Positions 43,062 to 51,506 of a DNA stretch of 64,000 bases are shown one piece after another. Positions within the stretch are counted from its first letter, which is position 1; each line of letters starts with the position of its first letter. The notes under the pieces are model-generated. The model was not told the origin of the DNA, made no database searches, and was given only the letters and a program-made list of their open reading frames with translations. Origin of the DNA: Variovorax ginsengisoli (GTDB taxonomy: Bacteria > Pseudomonadota > Gammaproteobacteria > Burkholderiales > Burkholderiaceae_C). The translations under genes and the position numbers were made by a program. Location: contig NZ_JAUJZH010000039.1 of assembly GCF_030486595.1 (NCBI RefSeq), forward strand, positions 1 through 64,000, given 5' to 3'.

Positions 43062-43566
43062 TTGGCGCCATGGATCGTGTGCAGCGCCATGGCGCCCTTG
43101 CTGAGCGCGCCCGCATGGGCCCGAGGCCGCTCCGACATCTACCCGGCCAGGCCGATCCGTTTGCTCGTGGGCTTCGCTGCGGGTGGCGGCACCGAGGGCA
43201 TGGCCCGCACCATGGCCCAGCGCATGGGCGAACTGCTCGGACAGCCGGTGGTCGTGGACAACCGGCCCGCCGCCAACGGCAACATCGCTGCCGGATCGCC
43301 GCCAAGGCCCCCGCCTATGGCTACACACTCATGTACAACGCATCGGCGCTGGTCATCAGCCCCAGCTTGTATGCCAAGACCGGCTACGATCTGGAGAAGG
43401 ACTTCACGCCGGTGGGCGGTACGACCAACGTCGCCATCGTGCTAGTGACCGCGCCACGACGGGGTGCGCGCTCGATCGGCGAGTTCGTCCAACTCGCCAA
43501 GAGCCGACAAGGGACATTGACCTATGCGTCCTCCAGCAATTGAAACATCACGCACCTTGCCAGCGA
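43062..43566 (+). pseudogene. Bug-family receptor, frameshifted and cut short
   Basis: A signal peptide (APLLSAPAWARG) and a mature start YPARPIRLLVGFAAGGGTEG are followed by VVVDNRPAANGNIAAG. After about 43290 the family sequence continues in another frame (AKAPAYGYTLMYNASALVIS to TLTYASSSN). There the glycine codon expected after SSN is a TGA (43541-43543), and NITHLASE follows in the same frame before similarity ends near 43566. So the gene has a frameshift, a nonsense codon and a missing 3' half. 43567-43825 contains nothing I recognise. Confidence 0.82.
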
Positions 43567-43825
43567 ACGCACACGAGCATGATCTCCAGCGGGAAATGCA
43601 AACGCCTGATGACCCCTCGCAGGGTCGAATTCGCAAGTTGGATGTGCAGCGGTACCATGAACTGCATTGTTGCCGACCGGCCTATCGCGACAGAACCCTC
43701 CAAGTCGCCAGACGCTCACATACCGTATCGATTCAAGAGCTTCATTCCGTACCGAACAGTATCGCGCTGGGTCCATACATGCACGGATAGGACGAATACT
43801 CCAAGCTCGATTGCTTTGTACTCCG

Positions 43826-45523
43826 TCATGCCTGTCGCGCCAGCGCAGCGTTTCGAACGCTGCTCAAGGTGCTGCGGGCCGACAGGTTCTCGACGTCCGT
43901 GACGATCTCGATGAGGCCACCCACGGGATTGGCCAGGACCCGGTTCAGCGCCTCACCGAACGAGGCGTTGTCGGTCACTCGCTCCCCGGCGAGGCCAAAG
44001 GCACGCGCCAGCGCGGCGAAGTCCGGATTCAGTAGCGTCGTGCCGGACACCCGCGTCGGGTACTCGCGCTCCTGGTGCAGGCGAATGGTCCCAAATGCGT
44101 TGTTGTTGACCACGATGAAGAGAATCCGCGCCCCATACTGCACGGCCGTGGCGAGCTCCTGCGCATTCATGAGAAAGCAGCCGTCACCACTGACGGATAG
44201 CACGCTTCGATCCGGATAGGTCAGCTTCGCGGCCACTGCCGCGGGCACGCCGTACCCCATGGCGCCCGAGGTCGGCGCCAGCTGCGAGCGGAAGCTGTCG
44301 AACGACCAGTACTTGTGGATCCAGCCAGTGTAGTTGCCGGCGCCGTTCGACACGATGGTGTCCGCCGGCAGGGCCTTCTGCAACTGCTGGACGATGGCCG
44401 CCAAGTCCACGCCCGGCACGCCATCCGGCGCGACGCAAGATGCTTCGTAGTCGGCGCGCAGCGACTGGCACCAGTCGGCGCGGTCGACTGCGGCTTCCGA
44501 CGGTGCCAGCGCGCGCAGCGCACGCGCCATCGGTGCGGCGCCGGCATTGATCGGCAGGTCGGCCTGGTACACGCGGCCGAGTTCCGAGGGCTCCGGATAG
44601 ATGTGAATCAGCGCCTGCCGGGGCTGCGGCGCTTCCAGCAAGGTGTAACCGGCCGTCGTCATCTCGCCCAGCCGCGCGCCCAGGACGATCACCAGGTCGG
44701 CCTCCTGCAGATGCTTGGTGAGCGAAGGCTCCGCGCCGATGCCGAAATGGCCCGCATACAGCGGATGGCTGTTGGGAATGAAATCCTGGCAGCGCAACGA
44801 TGCGCACAGCGGGATCTGCTGCGCCTCCGCATGCGCGAGCACGTCGTCGCCGACCTGCCGCGACCACTCTCCGCCGCCGACGATCATCAGCGGGCGCTTC
44901 GCTCGCGAGAGCAGGGTGGCGTAGTGCTCCAGCGCATCGGCGGTGGGCGCCGACGGCACCGGATGTGCCCGCTTGCCGGCGCCGGTCGATGCGTCGACGA
45001 GGTCGGTCAGCATGTCTTCCGGCAGCGACAGCACCACCGGCCCTGGCCGGCCGCTGAGCGCCGTCTGGAATGCCCGATGAACGTACTCGGGCAGTCGCCG
45101 GGCGTCGTCGATCCGGGCTGTCCACTTGGCGAGCGGGCGGAACATTGCCTCCAGGTCAACCTCCTGGAAGCCTTCGCGGTCGCGGAATCCCCGTGCGACC
45201 TGGCCGATGAAGAGCACCATCGGTGTGGAGTCCTGGAAGGCCGTGTGGACCCCGATCGATGCGTTGGTTGCGCCCGGCCCGCGCGTCACGAAGCAGACGC
45301 CAGGCTTTCCGGTCAGCTTGGCGTAGGCGTCGGCCATGTTCGAGGCGCCGCCCTCCTGACGACAGACCACGAGATCCATCTTGTCGCGTTGGTCGACCAG
45401 CGCGTCGAGCACCGCCAGGTAGCTTTCTCCAGGCACGCAGAAGATGCGATCGACGCCCTGGCGCTCCAGGCAGTCCACGAGCAGTTTCGCGCCGCTCCGC
45501 GTGCCTTGAACAGATTCCGACAT
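43826..45523 (-). CDS. thiamine-diphosphate-dependent enzyme (acetolactate synthase-like)
   Basis: This is a 565-residue ThDP enzyme with three domains. The N-terminal pyrimidine-binding domain has the catalytic Glu E57 in VVCRQEGGASNMADAYAKLT. The central domain spans about 200-340. The C-terminal ThDP-binding domain carries the GDG...NN motif from SGDGCFLMNAQELATAV to VVNNNAFGTIR. The sequence resembles acetolactate-synthase-like decarboxylases/carboligases of unknown substrate. It is the last gene of a Bug/amidohydrolase operon, so it may decarboxylate a 2-keto acid made by the hydrolases. AAGGAAA lies 7 bp before ATG 45523. Confidence 0.9.
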   Translation of the reverse strand: MSESVQGTRSGAKLLVDCLERQGVDRIFCVPGESYLAVLDALVDQRDKMDLVVCRQEGGASNMADAYAKLTGKPGVCFVTRGPGATNASIGVHTAFQDSTPMVLFIGQVARGFRDREGFQEVDLEAMFRPLAKWTARIDDARRLPEYVHRAFQTALSGRPGPVVLSLPEDMLTDLVDASTGAGKRAHPVPSAPTADALEHYATLLSRAKRPLMIVGGGEWSRQVGDDVLAHAEAQQIPLCASLRCQDFIPNSHPLYAGHFGIGAEPSLTKHLQEADLVIVLGARLGEMTTAGYTLLEAPQPRQALIHIYPEPSELGRVYQADLPINAGAAPMARALRALAPSEAAVDRADWCQSLRADYEASCVAPDGVPGVDLAAIVQQLQKALPADTIVSNGAGNYTGWIHKYWSFDSFRSQLAPTSGAMGYGVPAAVAAKLTYPDRSVLSVSGDGCFLMNAQELATAVQYGARILFIVVNNNAFGTIRLHQEREYPTRVSGTTLLNPDFAALARAFGLAGERVTDNASFGEALNRVLANPVGGLIEIVTDVENLSARSTLSSVRNAALARQA

Positions 45524-45554
45524 TGAATTTCCTTGGATGGCCTGCCGCGCGTCG

Positions 45555-46544
45555 TCACTCGAGGCGCAAGTTCGTCTTCTTGATGAGATCGTTCCACTTG
45601 AGCGTCTCCGTCCTGACGTAGGCGCCGAATTGTTCGGGCGTCTTCGGCTCGGAGCTCACGCCCAATTCGGCCAGCCGGGCTCGCACGCCGGGGTCGGCGA
45701 GCGCGATCTGGATCTCGGCATTGAGCTTGAGCACGATGTCGCGCGGCGTCTTCGCCGGAGCGACGAAGCCCCACCAGACGACCGGCTCGAGGTTCGGGTA
45801 GCCTGCCTCGGCGGCGGTCTGGACCTCGGGAAGCAGCGCGAAGCGGCCCGGGCTGCCGACCATGATCGCGCGCAGCCGCCCGCTCTTGATGTGCGGCAGC
45901 GACTGCGGCGGATCGAGCAGCATGAACGACACGCGTCCCGCGATCAGATCGACCAACGCCGGCGCGCCGCCGCGGTAGGGAACATGCAGCATGTTCGCCT
46001 GCGACACCGACTTGAGGAGTTCGGCCGCCATGTGGCCCGAACTGCCCGAGCCCGCCGAGGCGAACGAGATCTTCGACGGATCAGCCTTGGCCGCGTCGAT
46101 GACGTCCTTGAGCGACTTGGCCGGCGAATCCTGCGCAACCACGAGGATGAGAGGCGCGTAGCCGATGTAAGCGACCGGCGCGAAATCCTTCAACACGTCG
46201 AAGCTCAGGTTGGGATAGAGCGCGGTCGTGGCGAGCGGATTGGAGCCGAGCAGGATCGTGTAGCCATCGGGCGCGGCGCGGGCCACGTACTCGGCGCCGA
46301 CGTTGCCGCCCGCGCCGGCGCGGTTCTCGACCAGCACCGGCTGTTTGAGCTGCACGGAAAGCCGCTCGCCGATCAGCCGGCCGAGGATGTCCAGCGCGCC
46401 GCCCGCCGGGAACGGGATGACCATGTGAACCGGTTTGTTGGGATAGGACTGCGCCCAGGCCTGTGCGCCAGCCGCCAGTCCGAGGCTCAGCAGGCAGGCG
46501 CGCGCGAGGGCCGCCAGCCACCGGGTCGATCGAGGGTCGCTCAT
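45555..46544 (-). CDS. Bug-family periplasmic solute receptor
   Basis: This is a 329-residue receptor. The signal peptide (about 1-31) ends AGAQAWAQS. The mature part shows YPNKPVHMVIPFPAGGALDI, then PVLVENRAGAGGNVGAEYVA, DGYTILLGSNPLATTA and LHVPYRGGAPALVDLIAG. AAGGA precedes the ATG. It lies between an amidohydrolase gene (13 bp) and the ThDP enzyme gene (31 bp) in one operon. This is the second receptor of the operon. Confidence 0.92.
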   Translation of the reverse strand: MSDPRSTRWLAALARACLLSLGLAAGAQAWAQSYPNKPVHMVIPFPAGGALDILGRLIGERLSVQLKQPVLVENRAGAGGNVGAEYVARAAPDGYTILLGSNPLATTALYPNLSFDVLKDFAPVAYIGYAPLILVVAQDSPAKSLKDVIDAAKADPSKISFASAGSGSSGHMAAELLKSVSQANMLHVPYRGGAPALVDLIAGRVSFMLLDPPQSLPHIKSGRLRAIMVGSPGRFALLPEVQTAAEAGYPNLEPVVWWGFVAPAKTPRDIVLKLNAEIQIALADPGVRARLAELGVSSEPKTPEQFGAYVRTETLKWNDLIKKTNLRLE

Positions 46545-46557
46545 GGGGTTGTCCTTT

Positions 46558-47493
46558 TCAAGATGTGGATCGCTTCGTTGGGGGTCGGCTGCCGACCTGA
46601 AGCGCGGCGGCCACCGGCCAGCGCAGGAGCTTTTCGAGCGTCCTGCCCATCACCCATTCCTTGTCCTCGGGGCCCAGGAAATCCAAGGTACGGGTGAAAT
46701 GGTCGATGCACTCCGCGTAGGTGCAGGGAAGCCGCGAATAGTCGGAGCCCCACATCAGGCGCGAGGGGCCGAAGGCATCGAAGATGCGTTCCAGGTAAGG
46801 CCGCAGATTAGCGAACGGATAGGGCTGCGTGCTGTAGCAGGGCGCGGCCGAGGCCTTGACGGACACATTCGGAAAGCGCGCGAACGCCAGCATCTCGTCG
46901 AGGTCTGCAAAACACTCGTCGTCGCGCAACTGGCTCGCGCGGCCCATGTGGTCGATGATCAGGGTGAGATCGGGATAGCGCGATGCAAGTCGCGGCAGCT
47001 TGTCTAGCATGCCCGGCATCAGCATCATCACCGGGATGCCGAGCCGCTGGCAGCCTTCCCAGAACCATTCGATCGACCCGTCGTCGAGCCACTGGCTCCA
47101 CTTCGGCTTGTACCAGGTCATGCGGATGCCCAGCATCGACGGCCGGAGCCGCCAGCCCTCCAGCGACTTGCGCGCATCGGGCAGCGACGGGTCGAAGCGG
47201 CCCATGATGCCCAGCCGGTCGGGGCAGAGCGCGGCGGACTCGAGCGCATAGTCGTTGTTGTCGCCTACCGGCGAAGGCGGGACGATCACCGCGCGCTGGA
47301 CGCCGCATGCATCCATCACGGCCAGGAACTCCTGCGGCGTCACGGGCTCGGCGCGATGCGCGCGGGCCCCCGGCACGGTAAGGAAGGACTTGGAATGCAG
47401 TTGGTCCGCGGGCCAGGGGCGGGCTTCGCTGTGCGGCTGCCAGAAGTGCACCTGCGAGTCCGTGATGACGAACTCCGACGGCTTGTTGCTCAT
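46558..47493 (-). CDS. amidohydrolase-2 family (LigI-like) hydrolase
   Basis: This 311-residue TIM-barrel hydrolase has its first-strand motif as ITDSQVHFWQPH, where the usual HxH appears as QxH, as in the LigI-type lactonases that need no tight metal. Other blocks are LTLIIDHMGRASQL, VSVKASAAPCYST and RLMWGSDYSRL with the catalytic Asp. The family hydrolyses cyclic esters such as 2-pyrone-4,6-dicarboxylate, or decarboxylates aromatic acids. It lies 6 bp after the second amidohydrolase gene, so two related hydrolases act in the same pathway or on two isomers. Confidence 0.85.
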   Translation of the reverse strand: MSNKPSEFVITDSQVHFWQPHSEARPWPADQLHSKSFLTVPGARAHRAEPVTPQEFLAVMDACGVQRAVIVPPSPVGDNNDYALESAALCPDRLGIMGRFDPSLPDARKSLEGWRLRPSMLGIRMTWYKPKWSQWLDDGSIEWFWEGCQRLGIPVMMLMPGMLDKLPRLASRYPDLTLIIDHMGRASQLRDDECFADLDEMLAFARFPNVSVKASAAPCYSTQPYPFANLRPYLERIFDAFGPSRLMWGSDYSRLPCTYAECIDHFTRTLDFLGPEDKEWVMGRTLEKLLRWPVAAALQVGSRPPTKRSTS

Positions 47494-47499
47494 GCCAGC

Positions 47500-48378
47500 T
47501 CAGTTGCCGTAGAGGGCTTCGGGCGTGGTCACCAGGATCCTCTCCCGGTCGGCCTCGTCGGGCGCCCACTCGGCGAGCAGGTCGAGCAGATCACCGTCAT
47601 TGGGCATGGTGCGGCCGACCATGTTCACGTGCGGCCAATCGGAGGCCCACATCATCCGCTCGGGCGCATGCCTGACCAGGGCGCTCGCGATCGGCGCAAC
47701 GGAAGGGTAGGGCGGCTCCTCATCAGTGCAGCGCATGGGGCCCGACAGCTTCACCCAGACGCGGCCGGTGTCGAGCATCTCGAGCAGCTTCTTGACGGCA
47801 GGCTGGTCGACCCCGCCCGCGGCGGGCACGCTGGCGAGGTGGTCGATCACGATCTTGTCGGAGTCCAGCGCCATCAGGGCGTCGGAGTACTCGACGAGAT
47901 CGATGCCGTGCGGGTAGAAATGCACCGGCCAATCGAACTGCCTGACGCGGGCGGCCACGTCAGGCTGGATTCGCGGCAGGTTCCTGGCGCGCCGGTCGCT
48001 CACGAAGCGGATGCCGCGCACGCCCATGGCATGCAGGCGAGCCAGTTCTTCGTCGTCGGTCTGCGCAGAAGGGAATATCACGCCCCGGAACCGGTCGGGG
48101 TAGCGCGCCAGCGTGTGCTCCAGATGCAGATAGTCCAGTCCGTAGCCGCCGCCGCTCACGAGCAGCGACCGGGCGAGGCCCAACTGGTCCTGCATCGCAA
48201 TGGCGGACTCGGCCGAGACTTCGTCCGAGTAGTACGGGCTGTCAGGATCGAAGGCGTATTCCGAGGCGGGGCCGAACAGGTGGATCTGCGTGTCCCATGC
48301 GCCCTTGGGCACTTTCATCCTGGGTTTGCGGGGGGCGTAATCGGGCGGCGGCGTGAGGTACTGCGACATGGCAGCCAT
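47500..48378 (-). CDS. amidohydrolase-2 family (LigI-like) hydrolase
   Basis: This 292-residue TIM-barrel hydrolase has its first motif as WDTQIHLFGP, again QxH. Later parts are SGGGYGLDYLHLEHTLARYP, then IVIDHLASVPAAGG, VWVKLSGPMRCTD and RMMWASDWPHVNM, ending in TPEALYGN. The block pattern is close to 2-pyrone-4,6-dicarboxylate lactonase. ATG 48378 and ATG 48369 are both possible starts. It lies between a LysR gene and the other amidohydrolase gene on one strand. The truncated amidohydrolase at 32442-32891 is of the same family. Confidence 0.87.
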   Translation of the reverse strand: MAAMSQYLTPPPDYAPRKPRMKVPKGAWDTQIHLFGPASEYAFDPDSPYYSDEVSAESAIAMQDQLGLARSLLVSGGGYGLDYLHLEHTLARYPDRFRGVIFPSAQTDDEELARLHAMGVRGIRFVSDRRARNLPRIQPDVAARVRQFDWPVHFYPHGIDLVEYSDALMALDSDKIVIDHLASVPAAGGVDQPAVKKLLEMLDTGRVWVKLSGPMRCTDEEPPYPSVAPIASALVRHAPERMMWASDWPHVNMVGRTMPNDGDLLDLLAEWAPDEADRERILVTTPEALYGN

Positions 48379-48417
48379 TCTCGTTTCGGCGCCGCGCTTT
48401 CATCGTGCCCTCCCGGA

Positions 48418-48448
48418 CTAGCTGCTATCCGTCATCTGCATAGCAGCT
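48418..48448. repeat. AGCTGCTAT inverted repeat at the LysR stop codon
   Basis: AGCTGCTAT (48420-48428) and ATAGCAGCT (48440-48448) pair perfectly with an 11-base loop at the end of the LysR gene. The 11 bases CTAGCTGCTAT (48418-48428) recur at 50469-50479. It may be a REP-like element or an attenuating hairpin. Confidence 0.55.
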
Positions 48449-49353
48449 TCCGCAGAACTCCTGGCGAGCGAAATGGCCAATTGCTGCCTCAGCATCAACA
48501 TGGTCTTGCGCGCAATGCTGGTCAGGGGCCGCTCCGCGGAATGCGCGAGCACCAGCACGCTCTTGAGCTCGGGCGAGACGATCTTGTGGCTCGTGAAGCG
48601 CTTGGCCGCGCCCTTGGGGATCGCGTTGATGCTCACCACTGCAAAGCCCAGGTCGGCCTCGACCAGATCGACGATGCCGGCGATGGCGTCGATCTCCTGG
48701 ACGATCCGGAGTTTGCAGCCGATGTTGGCCAGGCGGGTCTCGAGGAGCATGCGCATCGGATGAGGGCGCCCTTGCAGCACGAGCGGCAGTTCAGCCAGCC
48801 TTGCGAGCTCGATTGTGGGCGGCAGCGGAGTCTTGGTGCGGCTCGATCCGACGACGTACAGATTCTGTTCGTGCAGCGGCAGGGTTTCCAGCATCGGCGT
48901 CGGCACGGGGTCGTGGAGCAGGGCGATGTCCAGCCGCCCGGCGAGCAGCCACTCCTGCAGGTGAAAGGTCAGACCCTCGGTCACGCGCAGCGATCCGAGC
49001 GGAAACTGCCTCCGGAACTCGAAGACGGTGGGAATGGTGATCAGGCGGGCGATGGAATGAGGAAAGCCGAGCGCGACCTCGCCGGAAGGCTCGTCGCGCG
49101 AGTTGTCCAGTTCCGTGCGGGCGCGCTCGATCTGCACCAGGATGCCCCGGCAGTGGCTCAGGAAGCGCTTGCCGGCCTCGGAAAGGCTGACGCCGCGGCC
49201 GTTGCGGTGGAACAGGGTCTGGCGCAGTTCGATCTCGAGCGCGCGCACCTGGCGGCTCAGGGCCGGCTGGGGCACCTGGAGCAGCCACGCCGCCTTGGTG
49301 AAGCTGCCCAGGTCGGCAACAGTCACGAACCATTCGAGTTGCCTGATCTCCAA
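48418..49353 (-). CDS. LysR-family transcriptional regulator
   Basis: This 311-residue regulator begins EIRQLEWFVTVADLGSFTKA at a TTG codon (49353) with AGAGGTG 5 bp before it. Recognition helix: VPQPALSRQVRALEIELRQ; wing: HRNGRGVSLSEAG. The effector domain spans about 90-295. The gene lies inside an operon, between a Bug receptor and the amidohydrolases on the same strand. This is less usual than a divergent arrangement and implies that it is made together with its targets. Confidence 0.88.
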   Translation of the reverse strand: MEIRQLEWFVTVADLGSFTKAAWLLQVPQPALSRQVRALEIELRQTLFHRNGRGVSLSEAGKRFLSHCRGILVQIERARTELDNSRDEPSGEVALGFPHSIARLITIPTVFEFRRQFPLGSLRVTEGLTFHLQEWLLAGRLDIALLHDPVPTPMLETLPLHEQNLYVVGSSRTKTPLPPTIELARLAELPLVLQGRPHPMRMLLETRLANIGCKLRIVQEIDAIAGIVDLVEADLGFAVVSINAIPKGAAKRFTSHKIVSPELKSVLVLAHSAERPLTSIARKTMLMLRQQLAISLARSSAEAAMQMTDSS

Positions 49354-49376
49354 GTGTTCACCTCTTTTTCTGCATC

Positions 49377-50348
49377 CTAGTTCAGTGGGATGTTGGAGGC
49401 CTTGACCACGCCTGCCCAGCGCTCATTCTCCGCCTTGAGATAGACCGCGAACTCTTCCGGCGTGCTGCCGATGGTCTCGGCACCCACGATCTGCGCCTTC
49501 ATGGCCGGCGTGCGCACCATCTGCTGCACCTCGGTGCTGAGCCTGCGGATGACCGCATCGGGCGTGCCGACCGGCGCCATCAGGCCCAACCAGCCCGTCA
49601 CGTTGTACCCCGGAACGCCCGATTCGCTGATGGTGGGCACCTCGGGCATGTAGTGCGAGCGCTTCGAGGCCGTCACGGCCAGCGGCTTGAGCTTGCCCGC
49701 CTTGATCTGCGGCAACGCCGTGATGATGTTGTCGAAGAAGAGCTGTACCTGCCCGCCCATGAGGTCGAGCACCGCCTGCGTCGCGCCGGGGTAGGGCACG
49801 TGAACGATGTCGAGGCCGGCGTCCTGCTTGAAGAGCTCGGCCGACATGTGGGAGGAGGTCCCGTTGCCCGACGAGCCATAGTTCAGCTTGCCGGGATTCT
49901 TCTTGGCGTAGTCGATCAGGTCGTTCACCGAATTGAAGGGCGACGAGGCCGCCACCACCAGCACGCCGGGCACGTCGGCGACCAGCGAGATCGGCACCAG
50001 GTCACGCATCGGGTCATAGGGCGGCTTGCGCATCAGGTGCGGATTGACGGCGACCGTGCCGATGGTGCCCATGTAGAGTGCAGTGCCATCGGGCCGTGCA
50101 TTGATCACGTTGAGCGTGGCCGGTACTCCGGAGCCGCCGGTGCGGTTTTCCACGATCACGCTCTGGCCCAGGCTCTTCTGGAGCCCCGCCGCCACGGTGC
50201 GACTCACGATGTCCACAGTGCCGCCGGCCGAGACCGGTACGACGATGCGAATCGGGCCACTCGGAACGCCATCCGTCTGGCCAACTGCCGCATGCGCGGC
50301 AGCGAAGAGGATCACGGCGCCGATCAGTTTTCCGAACGATTTCTTCAT
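49377..50348 (-). CDS. Bug-family periplasmic solute receptor
   Basis: This is a 323-residue receptor. The signal peptide MKKSFGKLIGAVILFAAAHA ends near AAVGQT. The mature part shows GPIRIVVPVSAGGTVDIVSR, then VIVENRTGGSGVPATLNVI, DGTALYMGTIGTVAVNP and VHVPYPGATQAVLDLMGG. ATG 50348 is chosen over a longer frame to 50411 because the signal peptide begins there. It is the first gene of the six-gene minus-strand operon that ends with the ThDP enzyme. Confidence 0.92.
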   Translation of the reverse strand: MKKSFGKLIGAVILFAAAHAAVGQTDGVPSGPIRIVVPVSAGGTVDIVSRTVAAGLQKSLGQSVIVENRTGGSGVPATLNVINARPDGTALYMGTIGTVAVNPHLMRKPPYDPMRDLVPISLVADVPGVLVVAASSPFNSVNDLIDYAKKNPGKLNYGSSGNGTSSHMSAELFKQDAGLDIVHVPYPGATQAVLDLMGGQVQLFFDNIITALPQIKAGKLKPLAVTASKRSHYMPEVPTISESGVPGYNVTGWLGLMAPVGTPDAVIRRLSTEVQQMVRTPAMKAQIVGAETIGSTPEEFAVYLKAENERWAGVVKASNIPLN

Positions 50349-50468
50349 ATCAGATGTCTCGATGTTGACTGCACGCGGCGGCGTGCTTCGCTGGCGATCG
50401 CATGGGAGCACTTTGGACGAATGGCCTATTCTGCGTGCGGTCGGCCCTTCAGGATCCGCGCTTCCAAA

Positions 50469-50543
50469 CTAGCTGCTATGCAGAAGGCAGCTAGCTTGCT
50501 CCTGCCCGTGGCGGGCGATCGTCGATCCCTGCATACCAGCTAG
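50469..50543. repeat. long inverted repeat with nested hairpin in a divergent promoter region
   Basis: Outer arms CTAGCTGCTATGCAG (50469-50483) and CTGCATACCAGCTAG (50529-50543) match at 14 of 15 positions in inverted orientation. CTAGCTGC also pairs with GCAGCTAG at 50487-50494. The element lies between the divergent Bug gene (49377-50348) and the SBP-domain gene (50618). It shares 11 bases with the repeat at 48418. Confidence 0.6.
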
Positions 50544-50617
50544 TCGGTGGTCGTGGGTGAGGGGGCGAGGAAGCGCATCAGAATGCCCCGCAGCCTCTTT
50601 TTGCGAGCCAGACGACC

Positions 50618-51346
50618 ATGGATGACAACCACCAACAGCTGATCGACAGCATTGCGCCTTCGGGGCGCTTGCGCGCGGCAATCAATTTCGGAAACATCGT
50701 GCTTGCCCAGCGCTTTCCGACCGGCGAACCCCAGGGCGTCTCGGTAACGCTGGCCAGGGAAATGGCGGCCCGGCTCGGGCTTCCGCTCGACCTGGTGACT
50801 TTCGACGCCGCCGGCCAGGTCTTCGACGCCTTGGTGGAGCGCGGCGCCTGGGACGTCGCCTTTTTGGCGATCGATCCTCAGCGCGGCACGCAGATCGACT
50901 TCACGTCCCCCTACGTCACGATCCAGGGCACCTATCTGGTCCCTTGCGATTCGCCCTTCGGCTCGACCGGTGACGTCGACAGGCCCGGCATCCGGATTGC
51001 GGCATCCCGCGGGTCGGCTTACGAACTCTATCTGCGACGACATCTGAGACATGCGGAACTGGTCTGCGCCGACAGTCCGGAGGCTTCGTTCCGCTTGTTC
51101 ATGGACGGCAAGTTGGACGCGATGGCATCGGTGCGGCAACCGCTCTCCCTTCTTGCTGCCGAATACCCTGGCCTGCGCGTGCTCGGCGATGCGTACATGC
51201 GGGTCGACCAGGCCATCGGTACGCCGAAGGGCCGCGCACCGGCCCTTCGCTGGCTGAACGATCTCATCGCAGAGACCAAAACCAGCGGCTTCCTGGCAGA
51301 GGCGCTGCGCAGCAGCGGCCAGGGCGATGCCGTGCTCGCTCCATAG
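50618..51346 (+). CDS. SBP_bac_3-type substrate-binding-domain protein without signal peptide
   Basis: The 242-residue product has the fold of amino-acid-type receptors: RLRAAINFGNIVLAQRF, GVSVTLAREMAARLGLPLDL, WDVAFLAIDPQRGTQIDFTS, PYVTIQGTYLV and PGIRIAASRGSAYELYLR. No signal peptide or lipobox is present; the N-terminus is MDDNHQQLIDSIAPSGRLRA. It is therefore either cytoplasmic (a ligand-sensing or cyclohydrolase-like variant) or has a missed upstream start. No ABC permease or ATPase genes adjoin it. The 160 bp after it show nothing. Confidence 0.78.
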   Translation: MDDNHQQLIDSIAPSGRLRAAINFGNIVLAQRFPTGEPQGVSVTLAREMAARLGLPLDLVTFDAAGQVFDALVERGAWDVAFLAIDPQRGTQIDFTSPYVTIQGTYLVPCDSPFGSTGDVDRPGIRIAASRGSAYELYLRRHLRHAELVCADSPEASFRLFMDGKLDAMASVRQPLSLLAAEYPGLRVLGDAYMRVDQAIGTPKGRAPALRWLNDLIAETKTSGFLAEALRSSGQGDAVLAP

Positions 51347-51506
51347 AGCTTCCACTCGGCCTTCACCCGGTGCAGACCCTGAGACTGAACTGTCGGAACT
51401 CACGCGGAGGTCAAGCTCGCGCCGGTTGTCGAGAGCTTTCTGTGTGATCGCTTGGCGCTGGTGGTTTCACTGATGAAGGGTGCCGCGCCTTCGGTTGAAA
51501 TACTCC

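Noticed and set aside
47356..49380. 674-codon open frame on the plus strand
   Set aside because: It is antisense to two amidohydrolase genes and a LysR gene that have full family motifs.
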